DNA of 10,497 nt from Planctomycetota bacterium (GTDB lineage Bacteria > Planctomycetota > Brocadiia > Brocadiales > Brocadiaceae), in NCBI GenBank assembly GCA_023261465.1, contig JAHFOW010000097.1, positions 1 through 10,497 on the forward strand. Reading direction: 5' to 3'. Made by a program: the position numbers and the translations under genes. A model generated the notes under the pieces. It worked only from the letters and a program-made list of their open reading frames with translations, was not told the origin of the DNA and ran no database searches. Within the stretch, counting starts at the first letter, position 1; every line of letters begins with the position of its first letter. Of this stretch, positions 8,004 to 10,497 are shown piece after piece.

Positions 8004-8696
8004 TTACTCCCAGCCGAGCCTTTGCACCTCTTTGATTGACCGTGCAATTTCATCGGAAACTTTTGGAACCGATGATTCATCCTTGTACCTGACATTGATA
8101 TTGTACAACACCTCATTCTTCACAAGGTCTTTTTCAAATCCGTAAAATTGAAATTCCATGGAATTGTTTTTTAATATATCGAGAATAGATGAGAAATTTG
8201 GTTCAGAACCTGAGATACATAACCGAAGTGTTTTATATTTGTCCCGTTTAATATCCCGCTCAAAACGGGGCAGCCACAACAATGCAATAATGGCAAGGAT
8301 GGTTGTAATTATTGCCGGCATATAACAACTGCTTCCTATCGCTAAACCAATACCTGCCACGACCCACAGTGACGCTGCGGTTGTCAGACCCCGCACTGTC
8401 GTTCTGAATCGCATAATGGTGCCTGCGCCCAAAAAACCAATACCCGTTACCACCTGTGCGGCAATCCTGGCGGGATCAACACGGATAATGGAATCGGCGG
8501 CAAATGTCTTGTATCTTTCAAAGATATGTTCAGAGACTACCATCATCAAGGTTACGCCAATGCAAACCAGGATGTGTGTCCTCAATCCTGCCGGCCGTCC
8601 CCGACGCTCCCGTTCCCAACCAATAATTCCACCCAGAACGGCTGCGATGAACAGTTTTCCCACGCAGTTGTCAATAAGGGTACTAAAAAGATGCAT
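8004..8696 (-). CDS. MgtC/SapB family inner-membrane protein
   Basis: A 230-aa MgtC/SapB family protein. Family members are inner-membrane proteins linked to growth at low magnesium, control of F-type ATP synthase and intracellular survival in pathogens. The signature blocks are all present: GGIIGWERERRGRPAGLRTH (22-41), AAQVVTGIGFLGAGTI (79-94) and VRGLTTAASLWVVAGIG (101-117). Hydrophobic segments fall at about 12-27, 41-59, 79-95, 104-121 and 125-142, giving five predicted membrane helices. The last 80 or so residues form a soluble domain like the ACT-like tail of MgtC. ATG 8696 follows an AAGGAG ribosome binding site with 8-nt spacing. The gene is divergent from the MBL hydrolase across a repeat cluster. 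In a non-pathogen a magnesium or membrane-energy role is more likely than virulence. Confidence 0.92.
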   Translation of the reverse strand: MHLFSTLIDNCVGKLFIAAVLGGIIGWERERRGRPAGLRTHILVCIGVTLMMVVSEHIFERYKTFAADSIIRVDPARIAAQVVTGIGFLGAGTIMRFRTTVRGLTTAASLWVVAGIGLAIGSSCYMPAIITTILAIIALLWLPRFERDIKRDKYKTLRLCISGSEPNFSSILDILKNNSMEFQFYGFEKDLVKNEVLYNINVRYKDESSVPKVSDEIARSIKEVQRLGWE

Positions 8697-8734
8697 TGTG
8701 GCTACTCCTTAACCAAAAATATCTCTTTTAATTT

Positions 8735-8763
8735 GTCGTTGCGAGCGACAGCGAAGCAATCCC
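8735..8763. repeat. Dispersed repeat, copy 1 (GTCGTTGCGAG...GAAGCAATCCC)
   Basis: This is a copy of the widespread GTCATTGCGAGCGAAGCGAAGCAATC-type repeat, with short ATTGC/GCAAT-like inverted ends (GTTGC and GCAAT here). It is about 35 bp from a second copy in the same orientation. Confidence 0.65.
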
Positions 8764-8769
8764 TTTCAT

Positions 8770-8795
8770 GTCATTGCGAACGAAGTGAAGCAATC
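8770..8795. repeat. Dispersed repeat, copy 2 (GTCATTGCGAA...GAAGCAATC)
   Basis: This second copy has perfect ATTGC/GCAAT inverted ends. It differs from copy 1 at scattered positions and is shorter by about 2 nt internally, so the two copies are diverged rather than a fresh duplication. Confidence 0.65.
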
Positions 8796-8812
8796 TTTCT
8801 CTCAAAATTTTT

Positions 8813-8892
8813 GGTAGGAGTCAACTCCTGTTGGCGACCGGAGCTTGCTCGTCGGTTGGTATGTCCATCGCCGTCAGGAGACGGCTCCTACC
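8813..8892. repeat. 80-bp structured repeat bounded by GGTAGGAG / CTCCTACC
   Basis: The outer 8-bp inverted repeat (8813-8820 and 8885-8892) encloses three small hairpins. AGGAGT/ACTCCT lies at 8816-8829, GAGC/GCTC at 8841-8850 and GCCGTC/GACGGC at 8870-8885. The first and last overlap the outer arms, so alternative folds compete. The form suggests a dispersed REP- or MITE-like element or a folded RNA. No coding content is seen. Confidence 0.6.
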
Positions 8893-8959
8893 ATAGGCAT
8901 TTAAAACTTTAAGTTGCCGTAAGGTCTCATGTAAATCTCTCAATGAAAGAATCTTTGTG

Positions 8960-8994
8960 TTGACTGGGACTCCAGATGCTATATAATACCTTTT
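8960..8994 (+). promoter_or_regulatory. Sigma-70 promoter for the MBL hydrolase gene
   Basis: A -35 TTGACT (8960-8965), a 16-bp spacer and a perfect -10 TATAAT (8982-8987) predict a start near 8994. That leaves about 44 nt before ATG 9038 but only 11 nt before the upstream in-frame ATG 9005, which favours the later start. Confidence 0.7.
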
Positions 8995-9025
8995 TTAAAA
9001 TTAAATGCAATCCCTTTCATTTTTC

Positions 9026-9030
9026 GGGAA
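9026..9030 (+). promoter_or_regulatory. Weak ribosome binding site deciding the MBL gene start
   Basis: GGGAA lies 7 nt before ATG 9038. The alternative ATG 9005 is preceded only by T/A runs with no ribosome binding site. Confidence 0.4.
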
Positions 9031-9037
9031 CCACAAG

Positions 9038-9880
9038 ATGAAATTTGGCAAAATTGAAATCTACCCTGTTACCGATGGCACCTTTTCTCTCGATGGCGGA
9101 GCGGTATTCGGGATTGTGCCCCGTGTCCTCTGGGAAAAGACATTTTCGCCTGACGAACGAAACAGAATCCAATTATCCCTCCATTGCCCCCTAATCGTTA
9201 CAAAGAAATACAACATCCTCATTGATACGGGGATGGGAACCAAGCATGACGACAAATTCTGCCAGATTTATGGGATTGACAAAAAGGCCACCATCCTTGA
9301 ATCCTTATACCGCTTCGGTTATCAACCCAAAGAAATCGATATTGTTATTAACACCCATCTTCATTTTGACCATACGGGCGGAAACACGGTCTTTACGGAA
9401 AAGGGGGAGATTGTTCCAACATTTCCCAAAGCTCGTTATATTATTCAAAAAGGGGAGTTGGAGGATGCGCTCAACCCCAATGAGCGGACAAGGGCAAGTT
9501 ACCTGACAAGGGACTTTTTGCCCATACAAGAGACTAGCCTCTCACTGGTAAATGAGGATAATGTAGAGGTTGACAAAGGTGTCTCTCTTGTTAAAATCAG
9601 CGGCCACACGCGTCATCACCAATGTATAAAGATAGAATCCGAAGGACAGACAGCATTCTTTTTATCCGATCTAATACCCACAGTCGCCCATGTTCATATC
9701 CCCTATATCTCCGGATATGATTTGTACCCTCTGGAAACCCTGGAAAACAAAAAGAAGATATTAAAACAGGCCTTCGAGGAACACTGGTTGCTCATCTTTC
9801 AGCACGACCCAAAGGTGCGGATGGGTTACCTTAAAAAGGTGGAACAGCGGTTTGAGATTGAGGAAGTAAAGGTGTATTGA
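9038..9880 (+). CDS. MBL-fold metallo-hydrolase
   Basis: A cytoplasmic 280-aa metallo-beta-lactamase-fold hydrolase with a dinuclear metal site. All ligands are visible: H107, H109, D111 and H112 in THLHFDHTGGN, H190 in SGHTRHH, D211 in FLSDLIP and H256 in FQHDP. The architecture is that of the lactonase-like branch (AiiA and relatives), but the substrate cannot be told from sequence. The chosen start is ATG 9038 (MKFGKIEIYPVTDG) because conserved family homology begins there, a GGGAA site precedes it and the promoter gives a sensible leader. ATG 9005 would add 11 residues with no family resemblance. There is no signal peptide. The gene stands alone: divergent from the mgtC-like gene and convergent with the zinc-finger gene, 45 bp away stop to stop. 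No strong terminator is seen between the two. Confidence 0.88.
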   Translation: MKFGKIEIYPVTDGTFSLDGGAVFGIVPRVLWEKTFSPDERNRIQLSLHCPLIVTKKYNILIDTGMGTKHDDKFCQIYGIDKKATILESLYRFGYQPKEIDIVINTHLHFDHTGGNTVFTEKGEIVPTFPKARYIIQKGELEDALNPNERTRASYLTRDFLPIQETSLSLVNEDNVEVDKGVSLVKISGHTRHHQCIKIESEGQTAFFLSDLIPTVAHVHIPYISGYDLYPLETLENKKKILKQAFEEHWLLIFQHDPKVRMGYLKKVEQRFEIEEVKVY

Positions 9881-9925
9881 CAATTATGATGTTTTTCATC
9901 TCGTTTCCAAATATTAAAATTACAT

Positions 9926-10189
9926 TTACATCTCAAATTTAATTGCGGGAACGGAAATTTTCGGCGCTTTCTCAATTTTTTCGGCATTATCTATTAACTT
10001 TGTAATCAGTAGGCCTACTTCCGACTTGACAACCTTTTCGCCGCATTGCGGACATACCCCTGCAGGCACATCCTCCACAATAACAAGCCCTCCCCGAATC
10101 CAAAAATCTTGTTTAATACATTTTTCCTGTAAATGTGTGTTGCAAATTTCACATTCCCCGTAATCATATCCAGATGTTTTTATCTTCAA
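9926..10189 (-). CDS. YgiT-type zinc-finger protein (MqsA N-domain-like)
   Basis: An 87-aa protein with two zinc-binding CxxC knuckles, C13/C16 (CEIC) and C46/C49 (CPQC). They lie within the YgiT-type block ending VPAGVCPQCGEKVV, as in the N-terminal half of the antitoxin MqsA. The helix-turn-helix half of MqsA is absent; after the zinc domain there is only a short helical tail ending in VPAIKFEM. Proteins of this kind are often antitoxins encoded next to a small DUF4258 toxin, but no such gene is adjacent here. The start is TTG at 10189, supported by a perfect GGAGG ribosome binding site 7 nt upstream; no ATG is available near it. It begins 28 bp after the stop of the acyltransferase gene, so it is probably cotranscribed with it. 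Its role is inferred from the family only. Confidence 0.82.
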   Translation of the reverse strand: MKIKTSGYDYGECEICNTHLQEKCIKQDFWIRGGLVIVEDVPAGVCPQCGEKVVKSEVGLLITKLIDNAEKIEKAPKISVPAIKFEM

Positions 10190-10196
10190 TTTGTTT

Positions 10197-10201
10197 CCTC
10201 C
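10197..10201 (-). promoter_or_regulatory. Ribosome binding site fixing the TTG start of the zinc-finger gene
   Basis: The minus strand reads GGAGG, then 7 nt, then TTG 10189-10187. This is the strongest Shine-Dalgarno match in the window and makes the rare TTG start credible. Confidence 0.75.
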
Positions 10202-10217
10202 AAGGCGTAAGTTGTGA

Positions 10218-10497
10218 TTAATAATAACATCCCTGTACCTTATTTTTTACAAGCCTGTCTGCTTCTTCTGTCATTTCCAGCATAATTTGTTCCACCTTAA
10301 GCCGGTACTGTTCCATTTCCTCATCAGTAATGTTTGCCGGGACATGGATTGGGTCTCCATATATCATGAGCACCCGCGAAAACGGTTTGGGAATACGGAA
10401 TCTGTCCCAACTGGGGAGTTCCCAGTAACCCGATAATCCAATGACCAGAGGAATGATCGGTAATTGTGTTTTTTTAGCAAGGAAAATACTGCCAGCC
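10218..10497 (-). CDS. Lysophospholipid acyltransferase-like protein, DUF374 type (C-terminal part)
   Basis: The last 92 codons of a gene that begins beyond the right edge, ending with TAA at 10218-10220. The visible part reads SIFLAKKTQLPIIPLV, then SWDRFRIPKPFSRV, then YGDPIHVP and a charged C-terminal helix ending QGCYY. This wording matches the C-terminal half of DUF374 proteins, relatives of lysophospholipid and lipid A acyltransferases that transfer acyl chains during membrane or lipid A synthesis at the inner membrane. The catalytic HX4D motif would lie outside the window, so activity cannot be judged. The YgiT-like gene follows 28 bp downstream on the same strand, suggesting a shared transcript. 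Confidence 0.8.
   Translation of the reverse strand, partial: AGSIFLAKKTQLPIIPLVIGLSGYWELPSWDRFRIPKPFSRVLMIYGDPIHVPANITDEEMEQYRLKVEQIMLEMTEEADRLVKNKVQGCYY

Larger units (their letters stand above)
8713..9004. other. Repeat-rich divergent intergenic region
   Basis: About 290 bp between the divergent mgtC-like and MBL genes. It contains two direct copies of a GTCATTGCGA...GAAGCAATC repeat, one 80-bp multi-hairpin repeat and the MBL gene promoter. A peptide containing CHCERSEAI that can be read through it is a familiar product of translating this repeat and is not a gene. No clear promoter for the mgtC-like gene was found. Confidence 0.7.

Noticed and set aside
8735..8795. Possible CRISPR array in the repeat cluster
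   Set aside because: There are only two diverged, unevenly shaped copies with a very short separation and no cas genes nearby.
8526..8912. 128-codon plus-strand open frame containing CHCERSEAI
   Set aside because: It is antisense to the start of the mgtC-like gene and then translates the dispersed repeats; such peptides are a common annotation artefact of this repeat.
9005..9037. Upstream ATG of the MBL gene as its start
   Set aside because: It has no ribosome binding site, leaves only about 11 nt after the predicted transcription start, and adds residues without family resemblance.
9881..9925. GATG/CATC mini-hairpin as a terminator between convergent genes
   Set aside because: A 4-bp stem without a T-run is too weak to support a terminator.

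Overview
The window most likely comes from an anammox planctomycete (order Brocadiales). The evidence is the 16S rRNA fragment at the left edge. Its antisense strand, as written here, contains exact matches to the anammox probe site Amx368 (614-631) and the planctomycete probe site Pla46 (972-989). The site of the Brocadia/Kuenenia probe Amx820 (155-176) has two mismatches, so I do not assign a genus. The protein genes (AddB-like nuclease, XerD, TPR lipoprotein, MgtC, MBL hydrolase) fit a Gram-negative-type anaerobe but do not narrow this further.

Layout. 1-1034 is the 5' two-thirds of a 16S rRNA gene on the minus strand, running off the left edge. 1035-1490 is its AT-rich leader, with two consensus-like tandem promoters and a possible boxA antitermination site. 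1490-1892 holds a frameshifted remnant of an IS4-type DDE transposase that reads into a short SEC-C zinc-binding tail. 1893-2220 is noncoding, with palindromic repeat debris and a weak dif-like sequence. 2221-6409 (minus) is a two-gene unit: a large AddB/RexB-like PD-(D/E)XK nuclease followed 16 bp later by a XerD-type tyrosine recombinase. 6573-7829 (minus) is a lipoprotein made almost entirely of TPR repeats, driven by a near-consensus sigma-70 promoter. 8004-8696 (minus) is an MgtC/SapB membrane protein. 8713-9004 is a cluster of dispersed palindromic repeats that separates mgtC from a divergent gene for an MBL-fold hydrolase (9038-9880, plus). 9926-10189 (minus) is a small YgiT-type zinc-finger protein with a TTG start. 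It lies just downstream of the 3' end of a DUF374-type acyltransferase gene that runs off the right edge.

How they relate. Most genes look like chromosomal housekeeping or accessory genes rather than one pathway. The clearest functional pair is addB-like/xerD, which combines double-strand-end processing with site-specific recombination and appears to be cotranscribed and translationally coupled. The acyltransferase and YgiT-like genes form a second short minus-strand unit. I saw no CRISPR array, tRNA or intact insertion sequence, and no convincing new multi-gene system. The more unusual items are the transposase/SEC-C chimera, the structured 80-bp repeat next to mgtC, the AddB-like gene with no AddA partner in view, and the dif-like site near xerD.
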